From assembly GCF_002135375.1 (NCBI RefSeq), contig NZ_NEGH01000004.1:2773-66772 (forward strand): DNA of 64,000 bases, in the 5' to 3' direction. Position numbers and translations under genes: made by a program. The notes beneath the pieces are model-generated. The model searched no databases. It was not told the origin of the DNA and worked only from the letters and a program-made list of their open reading frames with translations. Source of the stretch: Acinetobacter sp. ANC 4558. Lineage in GTDB: Bacteria; Pseudomonadota; Gammaproteobacteria; Pseudomonadales; Moraxellaceae. Shown piece by piece: positions 26,906-39,602 of the stretch (positions are counted from its first letter, which is position 1; each line of letters begins with the position of its first letter).

Positions 26906-29590
26906 ATGGCTGAAAAGAAGAGCTCATCTTTTGAAGATTTTATAAAAAATAGACAGGCAGAGTGGTCTAAGAATGGACCAATTGTTGGGAAAGGTTCAGG
27001 TACTGGTCAAAAAATTGATCCTAAAGTCATTAAAAATTTAAAACCTAAAATTTCAAAAACAGTTGCAAATTCAACACCGAATAATGCAAAAAATATTCCC
27101 TTAAAAGAGACAACCAAGGGCTGTACTGCTTTTTGTCGGTCAGAGGGGATGATGATTCTTCCCTTACGTTATACCGTTGTATCAGATAGTGCACCAAATT
27201 TAGTAAGTACATTGGGTCAAAATGTTAAAGATATTACACTTACACATTTTAAATATGGTGTAGAAAAAATAGATACGGGTTATATCTATCGCTTAGTAAA
27301 GAAAAAAAGCGGTAAGGTTGAATGGGCTGGGTATAACGTCACTAAAAATGGTTATTTGTCTTATTTTGTTGTTGGAAAAGCTGTTCCATCATCTGTCGCG
27401 GAATTTGCTTGTAAATCTGCGGGACATAATTTTAATGCTTCAATGATTGTGGTAGAGAATAACCCAAAAGATCCTGCACTACATGCTTATATTATCCATA
27501 CACATGTTCCATTAAGTCAAAAAAAGATTGCAGAATATGAAAAAAATGCAGAAACGTTTGCTAAAGATGGAAAATGGCAAAAGTTTGATGTTGCGAGTTG
27601 GGCAACGGGTAATAATACACAAACACATTGTTTAAATGGCAGTCAACTGAGTTCTATTTATAATTATGTGTCTTCTTTTGGAGGACGGATTAGTGCATTT
27701 AGTAAAAATTTTAAAGAACAGCCTAAAAAATATGCGGCTATGGCATTATTTGATCCAATTGGAATAACTAAAAAACTCAACGAAACAAGAAATGCTCAAT
27801 TTAAAGAGTTGATGAATTTTTTAGCAAAAGATAAGAATCAACATAAATTAGAATCTTCACAGATGGTTGATAGTATTGAACTTATTATGACTAAAAATGC
27901 TGTGAAAGTACGAAAAGATTATAGTCATCAGGTTGTTAATGATATTATTAAATTAAATTATGGAATGAATAAGTTACCGAAAAATTTGACTGATGGTGAT
28001 GCAATTCAATATGAAATAGATAAAATTTGGGATCGTGCACCCCAAGCAGAAAAAGATAAATATATTAAAGAATATTATGTGAATGATATTTATAAAGGGG
28101 GAGCAATAGAAAATGCAAAAAATGATGCATCTACTAAATGGGAGCAAAAATATAAAAATCGGATAGATTGGAATGCAAAAAACTCTTTCGATACTAAAAT
28201 TAATACTTTGACTGAACGTGGTAAAAAACTCGCTGAGGCCTATGCACAAGATCATATTCAGTGGATAAAATCTAAAGCATTGATTAATGCATTATATGCT
28301 TATGATAAAACTGCTGTAAAAATATATGGAACTTTATTTTATACGCATGTAATGAGCATCATGAATGGTATGGCAGGAAGTGATGCGGGTCAAAAAGTAA
28401 TGGAAGATTGGCTATTACAAGAAAAAGTCACACCGAATAATCTATATTTAAGAGCAGTTTTATATAATCAAACAGAATTAATTCAAAAATTTGAAGCGGC
28501 TGCACCATCTGTAAATGGTTTAGATTGGGATCAACAGCAATCACTTGCGAAAGATTTAATAGCCTCAATTGTTGCTGCAGATACGTTATGGGAAGAGTGG
28601 TTAAAAACCAATGATGCGATAGTAGAAAGGCAAGGATGGCCTAAACTTACAAAAAGTGTAATGTTTATTTCTGAAACGACTAGAACAGCAGTGAAATGGA
28701 GTCTTAAATATAATATAGATGCCCAGCTATCTAAAGGTCTAGCAAGATTATCTTTGTTGATATATGCCCATGGGTCTTTATTAACGACCCATGTACCTAA
28801 ATATTCACTTTTGTATAATTTAGATTCAAAAATGTCTCAAGCTGCAAAAACGCTAGATGCCACACAAATTCAAAAAAATTGGAAAAAAGCGCAAGAAACG
28901 ATAGCAGCCCAAAATATTGAAAAAGTTTTAAAAAGTTCTCCTACATCAATATCATTAAGAATTTCAGCAATTGTGGCTTTTTTTGAGTTAATTAATTTTG
29001 GTAGTAAAGGGGGCAAGGCGCTAAATGACCCTAATTGGGAAAATAGTACCGCAGCAATTGCAGGAATGTTTTCCTTAACTGCCGCTACTTTGGATATTGC
29101 GAGTGGTGGTATGCACGCTTTAAGTTTTGCGGAAAAAGCAGAAAAAATAAAAGTTTATGGTGCAAGTTTTGCGATAGCAGGTTCAACTTTTTCATTTATA
29201 AACGACGCTATAGCATTTTCAAAAGAAAAAAATTCGTGGGTAAAATTTCTTTTAGTAATTAAATTAGGAGTTTCATTTGCTATGATTGCTGTAGGTTTAG
29301 GAGGGATAGCACGGTTACCTATTCTAAAATCAAAAATAACAGAGCTTGGTTCAAAATATATAGTTGCTAAAGTACTTGTGAATATAAATATACTGAAAAC
29401 AGCTGCTGTTTTAAACTGGGTAGGAGTTGCAGTAACAATAATCATATTCGTTCTTGAAAAATATTGCATACCAAATGATTTACAAATTTGGTGTTCCAAG
29501 TCAATTTTTGGTGATGCGAAGGATTCAGAAAAATATCAGACATTGGAAATTGAAGAAAAAGAATTTAATGAAGCATTACAGAGTATTTAA
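26906..29590 (+). CDS. Putative VasX/BTH_I2691-like T6SS effector with membrane-inserting C-terminus
   Basis: A protein of 894 residues without signal peptide. The N-terminal region resembles the VasX N-terminal domain: paired cysteines CTAFC (73-77), MMILPLRYTVV (82-92), then YIYRLVKK and WAGYNVTKNGYLSYF (to about 154). The middle (about 250-660) is long, charged and helical. The C-terminus has several hydrophobic stretches (about 683-698, 714-741, 750-769, 778-801, 833-853), suggesting a colicin-like pore-forming module. No catalytic motif is seen. It follows a DUF4123 adaptor and precedes a small membrane protein, as expected for a toxin needing membrane immunity. Pore formation and target are inference. 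Confidence 0.78.
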   Translation: MAEKKSSSFEDFIKNRQAEWSKNGPIVGKGSGTGQKIDPKVIKNLKPKISKTVANSTPNNAKNIPLKETTKGCTAFCRSEGMMILPLRYTVVSDSAPNLVSTLGQNVKDITLTHFKYGVEKIDTGYIYRLVKKKSGKVEWAGYNVTKNGYLSYFVVGKAVPSSVAEFACKSAGHNFNASMIVVENNPKDPALHAYIIHTHVPLSQKKIAEYEKNAETFAKDGKWQKFDVASWATGNNTQTHCLNGSQLSSIYNYVSSFGGRISAFSKNFKEQPKKYAAMALFDPIGITKKLNETRNAQFKELMNFLAKDKNQHKLESSQMVDSIELIMTKNAVKVRKDYSHQVVNDIIKLNYGMNKLPKNLTDGDAIQYEIDKIWDRAPQAEKDKYIKEYYVNDIYKGGAIENAKNDASTKWEQKYKNRIDWNAKNSFDTKINTLTERGKKLAEAYAQDHIQWIKSKALINALYAYDKTAVKIYGTLFYTHVMSIMNGMAGSDAGQKVMEDWLLQEKVTPNNLYLRAVLYNQTELIQKFEAAAPSVNGLDWDQQQSLAKDLIASIVAADTLWEEWLKTNDAIVERQGWPKLTKSVMFISETTRTAVKWSLKYNIDAQLSKGLARLSLLIYAHGSLLTTHVPKYSLLYNLDSKMSQAAKTLDATQIQKNWKKAQETIAAQNIEKVLKSSPTSISLRISAIVAFFELINFGSKGGKALNDPNWENSTAAIAGMFSLTAATLDIASGGMHALSFAEKAEKIKVYGASFAIAGSTFSFINDAIAFSKEKNSWVKFLLVIKLGVSFAMIAVGLGGIARLPILKSKITELGSKYIVAKVLVNINILKTAAVLNWVGVAVTIIIFVLEKYCIPNDLQIWCSKSIFGDAKDSEKYQTLEIEEKEFNEALQSI

Positions 29591-29593
29591 ATC

Positions 29594-30376
29594 ATGGAAA
29601 ATTTAATTAAAGTTGAAGGTATTATTATTAAGCTTGAAATTGAAGATTCTAAAATACTGCAAATTAATAGTCTAGAAAAACAAGCAGCAGGTACTGCCTT
29701 TTTGGGTGCATTAACTGGTAGTGCAGGATTAATGAGTAATGCACCTATTATGGCTATGGCAGCAAAAGGGCGAGATGGAAAAACCTTTAAAGGTGAGCTT
29801 AGTGGAATTCGAGTTGTTGGTCAATTCACAGGAGTGAAATTTGAAAATAATACTCCTTTGGCTATGGTCGTAAGTGAAGAGCAACACGAAGGATATCACT
29901 TTGTCTATGCAGTGTTGGACCCTAAAACTGGACTATTACATATGCCATATGAAATGGGTAGATCTGTCAAAAAAACTTATATAAAATATTTTAAATACGC
30001 AATAATGTTTTCAATAATTATGTGTGTTATTGTTAGTATTATTCTTATTATTCATTATTTTAGTGAAGATGTTAGTATAGAAGAGCTTAAATTTGATTTA
30101 ATATATTCTTATTTGGGTGGTATTCTTTTTTCTTTTGTCTTTTTTACTTCACTTTTATTTTTTGGAAAAAATAATCTTCGCTATTTAGGAAAACTTTCGG
30201 AAAGTGTATTTGAAAAATTAAATTTTTCAGAAATCAAAGAACAAGATTTTTATAGTATAACTTTTTATGACAAAGAAGGATTTTATCCAAGCGTTATGGA
30301 ATATAGAAAATATTTAATTGGCAAAGACCCATATCCAGCAGATTATTTTGATAAAAAAGAAGAAAGTAAAAAATAA
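29594..30376 (+). CDS. Putative membrane immunity protein for the upstream T6SS effector
   Basis: A protein of 260 residues beginning 4 bases after the effector stop. There is no signal peptide. An N-terminal soluble region contains an Ala/Gly-rich hydrophobic stretch (33-57). Two transmembrane helices (about 134-155 and 170-190) are followed by a charged C-terminal tail. No enzymatic motif is recognised. Position directly behind a toxin with membrane-inserting features, and its own inner-membrane nature, make immunity the simplest role, as with TsiV2 for VasX. It could alternatively be an accessory effector. Confidence 0.6.
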   Translation: MENLIKVEGIIIKLEIEDSKILQINSLEKQAAGTAFLGALTGSAGLMSNAPIMAMAAKGRDGKTFKGELSGIRVVGQFTGVKFENNTPLAMVVSEEQHEGYHFVYAVLDPKTGLLHMPYEMGRSVKKTYIKYFKYAIMFSIIMCVIVSIILIIHYFSEDVSIEELKFDLIYSYLGGILFSFVFFTSLLFFGKNNLRYLGKLSESVFEKLNFSEIKEQDFYSITFYDKEGFYPSVMEYRKYLIGKDPYPADYFDKKEESKK

Positions 30377-30397
30377 AAAGCCCATAAGGGCTTTTTA
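30375..30397 (+). terminator. Bidirectional terminator at end of T6SS cassette
   Basis: AAAAAGCCC-ATAA-GGGCTTTTT. It ends the cassette and also faces the convergent efflux operon. Confidence 0.9.
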
Positions 30398-30413
30398 TCA
30401 TTCAATGCAAAAG

Positions 30414-31808
30414 CTATCGAATTGGACTGCCTCCCAAAGCTTGCATTAAGGTGACATAAGCATTGTATTGATTTTGCTTTGTTTGTAATAAACTCATCCG
30501 TGCATTACGTACTGTTTCTTGTGCATCCAATAAGCTTTTTAATGCAATAGCGCCATGCTGATAACGAACACCAGTTAGGCTTTCAGTTTTTTGTGCCAGT
30601 TGTACATTACGTTCTTGTAATAACACTTGTTTGTTAAGTTCAGTGCGGTTTGAAAGTGCATTTTCAACATCGGCAAAGGCTTGATATAACGTTTTACGAT
30701 ATTGAACAATGGCTTTTTCATAATTTAAATCACTAATTACAATATCTTTTTTCATATCATTATATTGTAAGAAGGGTAGACTTAAATTTGCCCCTAATGT
30801 TAGTGCTGGATTCTTTAGCAGTTGAGTTAATGAGACGCTCGAAGCACCTAAATTACCCGTTAAGCTAATAGAGGGATAGTAACTTGCTTTTGTTGCATCT
30901 TTCGTTGCTAAAACTTTACGTAATCGTAATTCACTGGCCTGCAAATCTGGTCGACGAGAGAGAAGCTCTGCTGGTAATCCAGCGGAAATTTCAGGCAGAG
31001 TAATTTGTGGTAAATGCTGCGGTTCTACAATATTGAGTTGTTGAACGGGTTGATTTAAAAGCACTGCCAAAGCAGTACGGGTTTCAACCTTTTGTTGCTC
31101 AATTTGACTCAAGGTTGCCATTTGGCTTTGAAGGGCTTGTTCTGCTTGCGTTAAATCTAAGCGAGAAACAGCACCTGCTTTGTATCGAGCATTCACTAAA
31201 TTATAGGTTTGATTGGTGCTGGCAAGATTTTGCTGTGCGACACTATAACGCTCATTTAAATAGCCCAATTGCCAGTATAAACTTGCAGTCGTCCCAATTA
31301 AACTTTGGGCAGTTGCTTGTAAATCTTGCTCAGTAGCTAAAGCTTCCCATTTTGCTGCTTCCGTTTGATTTGCAAGTTTTCCAAATAAATCAACTTCATA
31401 GCTAACACCTGCACTGACAGACATTCCACGATCATTAGAATCGCCCGAATGTAAATCGAATATGTGTCCAGTAGATGCATTGGTATTAATACGTAAGCCT
31501 TGTTTATCTTTAGCTAAGCCAGCTTGCAATAAAGCCTGTTGAATATTGATACCAGCAACAGCTAAATCTGCATTGGCTGAAATTACTTGATTCACCAATT
31601 GATTTAATTGTTCATCTTTAAATAATGTCCACCATTGATCTGCGTATACATCTGTATAAATTTGCTGACTTTTATTTTTGCTATATTCAAAATTAGAAGG
31701 TATTTGAACGGCAGGTGCTTCATAAGGTGTCTTCACAATAGCTGCACATCCAACCAATGAGCTACTGAGAACTAGGGCACTTGCAAGGCGATTGAATTTA
31801 ATTTGCAT
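30414..31808 (-). CDS. Outer-membrane efflux lipoprotein (NodT/OprM family), partner of MacAB
   Basis: TolC-like outer-membrane channel of 464 residues. Signal peptide and lipobox LVGC (Cys21) indicate acylation. Two OEP repeats of long helices follow, including QQALLQAGLAKDKQGL and LLSRRPDLQASELRLRK. Third gene of a macA-macB-OMF operon, 9 bases after macB, so it probably forms the exit duct of that pump. Enterobacterial macAB lack a linked channel gene; here one is supplied. Confidence 0.93.
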   Translation of the reverse strand: MQIKFNRLASALVLSSSLVGCAAIVKTPYEAPAVQIPSNFEYSKNKSQQIYTDVYADQWWTLFKDEQLNQLVNQVISANADLAVAGINIQQALLQAGLAKDKQGLRINTNASTGHIFDLHSGDSNDRGMSVSAGVSYEVDLFGKLANQTEAAKWEALATEQDLQATAQSLIGTTASLYWQLGYLNERYSVAQQNLASTNQTYNLVNARYKAGAVSRLDLTQAEQALQSQMATLSQIEQQKVETRTALAVLLNQPVQQLNIVEPQHLPQITLPEISAGLPAELLSRRPDLQASELRLRKVLATKDATKASYYPSISLTGNLGASSVSLTQLLKNPALTLGANLSLPFLQYNDMKKDIVISDLNYEKAIVQYRKTLYQAFADVENALSNRTELNKQVLLQERNVQLAQKTESLTGVRYQHGAIALKSLLDAQETVRNARMSLLQTKQNQYNAYVTLMQALGGSPIR

Positions 31809-31817
31809 GAGATTTTC

Positions 31818-33800
31818 CTATTCCCTAGACAATGCATCGACAGGGTTTAAACGAGCTGCATTTCGTGCAGGAATAAAGCCAAAGACAATACCAATTAAGC
31901 TTGAGCATACAAAGGCTGCAACAATTGATGTTGTGGAATAGGCCATTTGGAATGTACCACTGGTAAATTTGCCAAATAATTGACCAATGCCTAAAGAAAG
32001 TAACACACCTAAAACACCGCCTAAAATACAAACCAAAACGGCTTCAATGAGAAATTGTTGTAAAATATCACTTTGACGTGCGCCCACAGCCATACGAACG
32101 CCAATTTCTTGTGTACGTTCAGTGACTGAAACCAACATAATATTCATCACACCAATCCCACCAACAATTAATGAAATGACGGCAATTGCAGACACTAACA
32201 AGGTCATAGTGGCAGTGGTTTGTTGAATCGTCTCACGAATACTGTCTGAATTTTGTGTAAAGACATCTTTGGCGCCATGTCGTTGTTCAAGTAAACTTAA
32301 AATGGCATTTTCAGCAACGCTACTTGAATATTCATCTTTAACGCGAACCACAATACTTCGAACGTGAGCTTGCCCAAGCATACGGCTCATGACGGTAGAG
32401 TAGGGTAAGTAAATATTCAGGCTATCGGAGTTCCCCATGATGCCTTTTTGTTCATCAATGACCCCAATAATACGAGTGGGTACACTGCCTAATAAAATAA
32501 CTTTTCCAACAGGATCTGTACCATCGGAAAAGAAGGTTTTTTCAGTATTGGTATCAATGACGGCATCTTGTGCTTGCTCAGTTACACTGGCTTTATCGAA
32601 AGGTTGTCCTGCTTTAAACGTCATTCCACGAACATAGAAGAAATCTTGACCAACACCATTAATGGTTGCAGATGCTTCAATATCTTTATAGCGCACAGTT
32701 ACATTGGTGGAAACATTCGGAGTAACACCATCTACATAAGGTTGTTCTGCTAAGGCTTCTGCATCGGCTGGAATAAGGGTCTTGACTTGAGAGGCTCGAG
32801 AATTATCACCAAAACCACGACCTTGATAAATCGTAATGGTATTGGTTCCTAAGCTACTAATATTGTCTAAAATTTGTTTTTGAGAGCCATTCCCTAGAGC
32901 CACAACGGATACTACGGAGGCAATACCAATAATAATACCCAGCATGGTTAAAAAGGTGCGCATACGATGAGCATTCATGGCGAGTAATGCCATTCTAAAT
33001 GCTTCACCTAAACGATCAAGCGCTGAACGCCAAGCTGAAATTTTCTTTTGTTGTGGTCGAGTCAGTGTTTGCTTTTCAAGTGGTTCACCATCGACTTCAG
33101 GCGTATTCGGCAGATCAGAAATAATATTTCCATCACTAATTTCAATAATTCGTGTCGCATTTTTAGCAACATTATGATCATGTGTGACTAAAATAATAGT
33201 ATGCCCTTTGGCATTGAGTTCACGTAAAATACGCATCACTTCAATACCGCTATTCTTGTCTAATGCACCTGTGGGTTCATCGGCAAGAATGACATCGCCA
33301 CCATTCATTAAAGCACGAGCAATGGAAACACGCTGTTGTTGACCACCTGAGAGTTGGCTCGGTCTGTTTTGTGTTTTGTCGCCTAAACCTAATTCAGTTA
33401 ACAATTTAACAGCACGATCATGACGTTCTGTAGAATCTGCACCTGCATAAATGGCAGGAACCTCTACATTCCCAGCAGCATTTAAGTCACCTAAAAGATG
33501 GTAGCGTTGGAAAATAAATCCAAAATATTCACGACGTAACTGAGCTAAATCATCGGGTTCTAGTTCTCTGGTTTCTCGTCCACTAACTTTATAACTCCCA
33601 TTAGTTGGCTGATCTAGACAGCCTAAAATGTTCATTAAAGTTGATTTTCCAGAGCCTGATTGCCCCACAATAGCCACCAGTTCACCTGGATAAATTGCGA
33701 GGTCTATACCTTTAAGAATCTGAACCGTACTTTCACCAGCAGGGAATTCACGTGTCAGATTCTTAACCTCTAATAAAGGTTTTTGTATCTGAGTCATCAT
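31818..33800 (-). CDS. macB: Macrolide/peptide efflux ABC transporter MacB
   Basis: Fused ATPase-permease of 660 residues that works as a mechanotransmission pump for periplasmic substrates such as macrolides, toxins or siderophores. Walker A is [12 protein letters not shown] (about 46-57), the ABC signature [15 protein letters not shown] and Walker [13 protein letters not shown]. Four membrane helices follow: one near 285-305 before a large periplasmic domain, and three near 535-650. The start ATG overlaps the macA stop by one base (TAATG). Confidence 0.95.
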   Translation of the reverse strand: MMTQIQKPLLEVKNLTREFPAGESTVQILKGIDLAIYPGELVAIVGQSGSGKSTLMNILGCLDQPTNGSYKVSGRETRELEPDDLAQLRREYFGFIFQRYHLLGDLNAAGNVEVPAIYAGADSTERHDRAVKLLTELGLGDKTQNRPSQLSGGQQQRVSIARALMNGGDVILADEPTGALDKNSGIEVMRILRELNAKGHTIILVTHDHNVAKNATRIIEISDGNIISDLPNTPEVDGEPLEKQTLTRPQQKKISAWRSALDRLGEAFRMALLAMNAHRMRTFLTMLGIIIGIASVVSVVALGNGSQKQILDNISSLGTNTITIYQGRGFGDNSRASQVKTLIPADAEALAEQPYVDGVTPNVSTNVTVRYKDIEASATINGVGQDFFYVRGMTFKAGQPFDKASVTEQAQDAVIDTNTEKTFFSDGTDPVGKVILLGSVPTRIIGVIDEQKGIMGNSDSLNIYLPYSTVMSRMLGQAHVRSIVVRVKDEYSSSVAENAILSLLEQRHGAKDVFTQNSDSIRETIQQTTATMTLLVSAIAVISLIVGGIGVMNIMLVSVTERTQEIGVRMAVGARQSDILQQFLIEAVLVCILGGVLGVLLSLGIGQLFGKFTSGTFQMAYSTTSIVAAFVCSSLIGIVFGFIPARNAARLNPVDALSRE

Positions 33801-35161
33801 TACATTCTCATTGATGGGCCGTTAGGGCTACGTTTTGATGAATCATTGCTCTTATCAGAACTATCTGCAATGATGACTTTTTGCCCATCTTCTAAACCAC
33901 GGAGTACTTGTACGGTAACACGGTTATTTAAACCGAGAAGAACGAAAGTAGGTTTGGCAGTTCCATCTTCTTGTAAAACACGAACCACTCCCATCGAGGC
34001 TTTACCTTGCTCAACCAAGATTTTTTCGGCATCTGTGAGTTCAAGGCGTTTTGGTCGCTCTGTTTCAGGACGATCATTATTTTGAGGGCGATTTCCACCT
34101 GCATTACGTTCACCGTTGCCGCGCGCACCAGAATTACCCGCGCCATCTGGGTTACGTTTGCGTGGTGTACGATTTGAGTTTTGGACAGCAGCTGCGGGAA
34201 TGGTTAATACATTTTTTACTTCTTCTAAAATAATATAAACCTGTGCTGTCATATCAATACGCAATTTTCCATCTTCATTTGGGATATCAAATAAAGCATT
34301 GTAATAAACTGCAGAACTCGATGAAGATGATGAATTATTATTTGACTCAGTGTTGATTGAACTTGGCGCAGGTTCAACTTGACGTAATTTAGCGTAATGT
34401 TTTTTCTCACTATTGCCTAACGTTGTAAAGTAAACGGTTTGTCCCTTTTCAACTTTCATGACATCTGCTTCAGAAACTTCAGCTTTAACTGACATTGTAT
34501 TTAATTGGGCAAGTTTTACAATTGTTGGCGCACTTTGGTTAGCGTTAACAGTTTGACCTTCTTCAGTTACAATCGCAACAATCGTACCATCCATTGGTGC
34601 AACAATACGGGTATAGCTTAAATTTTCTCGTGTTGTTGAAAGTGTTAAGCGAGATTGCTCAATTTGTGCATTAATGGCAGCAATATCTGCAACAGCAGTT
34701 TTATAACTTGCAAGTGACGACTCTAAATCCATGCGCGAAGTTGCATCTTGTGAATACATTGCTTTTTGACGATTATATTCTGCTTCAACTTTAGCAAGAT
34801 TCGCTTGTTTTACTGCCAATTGAGCTTGTTGATTTTTAATATTGGCTTCAGCTGTTTTTAATTCGTTCTCTTGACGCACTGAATCAATTTGAGCAATAAG
34901 TTGTCCTGCTTTAACTTGATCACCCAGTTGAACATACATTTTCTTGACTTGACCAGAAACCTGCGCACCGACACTAACCATTTTAGTTGCTTCTAACACA
35001 CCTGTCGCAAGTACTGAACTTTCAATATCTCCGAACGTTGCATCTGCGGTAATGAATTGTGGCAATTCATTTTTAGGTTTAAAAAAATACCATGCAACTA
35101 CGGCAATAGCGAATGCACATACAATGGCTCCGATGAGTTTTGTCGATTTTATTTTTGGCAT
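33800..35161 (-). CDS. macA: Periplasmic adaptor MacA
   Basis: HlyD-family adaptor linking MacB to the outer-membrane channel. It has an N-terminal membrane anchor (about 9-26), a lipoyl domain [29 protein letters not shown] in two halves, a long coiled-coil hairpin (about 90-165) and beta-barrel domains. At 453 residues it is longer than E. coli MacA (371). The extra length includes a Ser/Asn-rich run (about 273-286) and an Asn/Gly/Arg/Pro-rich low-complexity insert (about 325-375) before the last domain. First gene of the pump operon. Confidence 0.94.
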   Translation of the reverse strand: MPKIKSTKLIGAIVCAFAIAVVAWYFFKPKNELPQFITADATFGDIESSVLATGVLEATKMVSVGAQVSGQVKKMYVQLGDQVKAGQLIAQIDSVRQENELKTAEANIKNQQAQLAVKQANLAKVEAEYNRQKAMYSQDATSRMDLESSLASYKTAVADIAAINAQIEQSRLTLSTTRENLSYTRIVAPMDGTIVAIVTEEGQTVNANQSAPTIVKLAQLNTMSVKAEVSEADVMKVEKGQTVYFTTLGNSEKKHYAKLRQVEPAPSSINTESNNNSSSSSSSAVYYNALFDIPNEDGKLRIDMTAQVYIILEEVKNVLTIPAAAVQNSNRTPRKRNPDGAGNSGARGNGERNAGGNRPQNNDRPETERPKRLELTDAEKILVEQGKASMGVVRVLQEDGTAKPTFVLLGLNNRVTVQVLRGLEDGQKVIIADSSDKSNDSSKRSPNGPSMRM

Positions 35162-35198
35162 GGTGTCTGGCTAGAATAAGTAGAAGAAATTGCGTGTA

Positions 35199-35204
35199 AT
35201 TATA
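35199..35204 (-). promoter_or_regulatory. macA: Possible -10 box of the macAB operon
   Basis: On the minus strand TATAAT lies about 38 bases before the macA ATG. No good -35 hexamer sits 16-18 bases upstream, so an activator may be needed or this may be chance. Confidence 0.3.
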
Positions 35205-35275
35205 AGTTCGAATTGCGGATTTTTTGTGAATATTTTTGATATAAATAAGAATGATTAACATTTATTTTAGTGGGT

Positions 35276-36277
35276 TCAATGCTCATGACTTAAATTAAAT
35301 AAGGGGGTTCCACATAAATTTGCAATCGCTTGTTGAAGAAGATGTTCAGGATTTTCATGACCTAAACCTTTAATTGAAGCATCAATACGTACAAGTAAGG
35401 TGGGCCAGTCTAAAAAACTATTTGGATTTAAGCGTCTCAAGGCTTGTTGATAAAGATTTATTTTAGTTTTCCAAATACCAATTTGTAAGGCATTTTGGGG
35501 CTGTTCAAATAACTGCATCAGTAAGCGCATTTCTTTGCTAATGCTCCACAGTAGTAAGGTCAGAGGTTCGCCAGAAGCAACTAAATATTGATAAATTTTA
35601 ATTGCTTGTGCAAGATTCCCCTGTAAAACAGCATCATTTAAATCATAAGTGGTATATCTAGATTGGTCTTGCAAGCAAGAATATAATTGCTCGATTTGAA
35701 TTATTTCGACATCGGGGAAGGTGTCACTTACACGCATTAAGCTATTTTTAGCCGCAAGTAAATTATGTTCATGATGCTGTTCTAACCATTGCCATGCATC
35801 CTTCGCTAATTTTATACCAAGCTTTTCCGCCTCTACTGCTAAAATTTGTTGACGGTCTTTAGGATAATTTGCTGTCAAGGCAACATTGACGCCATTGGCA
35901 TCTATGGTTTGAAAAAAGTTTGATTTTAAACTGCTGCTATCTTGCTTGGGCATCACAATTAAGAGCAAGTTAAGTTCATTATGCTGTAAGTAGCTTTTAA
36001 GTTCTTTTAGACCATTCGCATCGGGTTTAATATTACCATGTGCTTCAATTGCCAATTGATTTGAAAATAAAGACAAACTATTTAATGCGTTAAAAACTGT
36101 TTTCCAATCACTTACACTATTAACTTCATAACGCTGACGTTCAATGTCATTCGTTACCCAACTTGCTCTAAAAGTATCGAGTAAGTTTTGTTCAAGCAAC
36201 GGTTCTTGACCATGTAATACCCAAGCACCACGAGCTTCGTTGACGCGCTTAAGTGCTTGTAAATAGTCAAGTTTCAT
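35276..36277 (-). CDS. holA: DNA polymerase III subunit delta
   Basis: Clamp-loader subunit that opens the beta sliding clamp. At 333 residues it has the family pattern near the N-terminus (WVLHGQEPLLEQNLLD), a middle domain (LLLIVMPKQDSSSLK) and a C-terminal collar domain with LLWSISKEMR. Located 16 bases behind lptE, the conserved lptE-holA pair. Confidence 0.94.
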   Translation of the reverse strand: MKLDYLQALKRVNEARGAWVLHGQEPLLEQNLLDTFRASWVTNDIERQRYEVNSVSDWKTVFNALNSLSLFSNQLAIEAHGNIKPDANGLKELKSYLQHNELNLLLIVMPKQDSSSLKSNFFQTIDANGVNVALTANYPKDRQQILAVEAEKLGIKLAKDAWQWLEQHHEHNLLAAKNSLMRVSDTFPDVEIIQIEQLYSCLQDQSRYTTYDLNDAVLQGNLAQAIKIYQYLVASGEPLTLLLWSISKEMRLLMQLFEQPQNALQIGIWKTKINLYQQALRRLNPNSFLDWPTLLVRIDASIKGLGHENPEHLLQQAIANLCGTPLFNLSHEH

Positions 36278-36293
36278 ATATGGTTAACCGCTG

Positions 36294-36815
36294 TTATTGT
36301 GTTGTTGATGGCGCAATCGTTTCTAACCGATTTGATGAAATTTGTCTGGAAATTTGTTGTGCAATATCATCAATCAGTAGTTGTCTTAAATTTTTTTCTT
36401 CAAGTTTATCTGTGTTTACTGTCGCTGCATCATATTGATAACTACGCGTCGCCATAATGGTACGATCATCGGTCAATGGTTTACCCGCAGCATCTTCAAT
36501 TCTAAACGTAACAGTAACCCGTAAAATATTTTGACGTAATGTGCCTGCTAATTGTAGTAAGTGTGGCGTATATTCAATAACTCTAAGGTTATACGCATCT
36601 TTTGAGTTACTTAGTTGAACACCCGCAGAGCTTAAATAAAGTGCTAATTTTTCTTCAAGATTTTCAGCGTTATCTGGAACAGTAATAGACATTCTTGAAT
36701 ATTGTACAGGAATTGCGTCAACGCCTTTACCTTTCAAATGAAAACCACAACCTATTAAGCTAGCACTTAGCCCTAAAGTTAATACAACTGCGGCAACACG
36801 TTGAACTAAATGCAT
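36294..36815 (-). CDS. lptE: LPS-assembly lipoprotein LptE
   Basis: Outer-membrane lipoprotein that plugs LptD and helps insert LPS. A signal peptide with lipobox SLIGC (Cys23) precedes GFHLKGKG, and the family beta-sheet core includes LRQNILRVTVTFRIEDAAG. ATG 36815 has a strong GAGGA site 6 bases upstream and is preferred to the upstream ATG at 36842. The protein is 173 residues. An Acinetobacter with lptE normally carries lipooligosaccharide. Confidence 0.93.
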   Translation of the reverse strand: MHLVQRVAAVVLTLGLSASLIGCGFHLKGKGVDAIPVQYSRMSITVPDNAENLEEKLALYLSSAGVQLSNSKDAYNLRVIEYTPHLLQLAGTLRQNILRVTVTFRIEDAAGKPLTDDRTIMATRSYQYDAATVNTDKLEEKNLRQLLIDDIAQQISRQISSNRLETIAPSTTQ

Positions 36816-36888
36816 GCTGTGTCCTCTAAAGAATAGTCTCAAAGTATGTCATGAGTTTATTTTAAATAATAATGTCAATTGTAAAGTC

Positions 36889-36915
36889 AAAGCCCGCTGG
36901 CTGGCAACGGGCTTT
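36889..36915 (-). terminator. Hairpin between leuS and lptE
   Basis: AAAGCCCG and CGGGCTTT form an 8-bp stem with an 11-base loop, followed on the minus strand by GACTTTAC. It is a probable partial terminator. It would lower read-through from leuS into lptE-holA. Confidence 0.6.
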
Positions 36916-36971
36916 GATTGGGAATTTTTAAAGACTGTGACCTAATGTTGGGTATGCAGTCAAAAAAATGC

Positions 36972-39602
<2,631 letters not shown>

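Noticed and set aside
27974..28255. 93-codon hydrophobic minus-strand frame under the T6SS effector
   Set aside because: Phe/Ile-rich mirror of Lys/Asn-rich coding, with no ribosome site; not a plausible antisense immunity gene.
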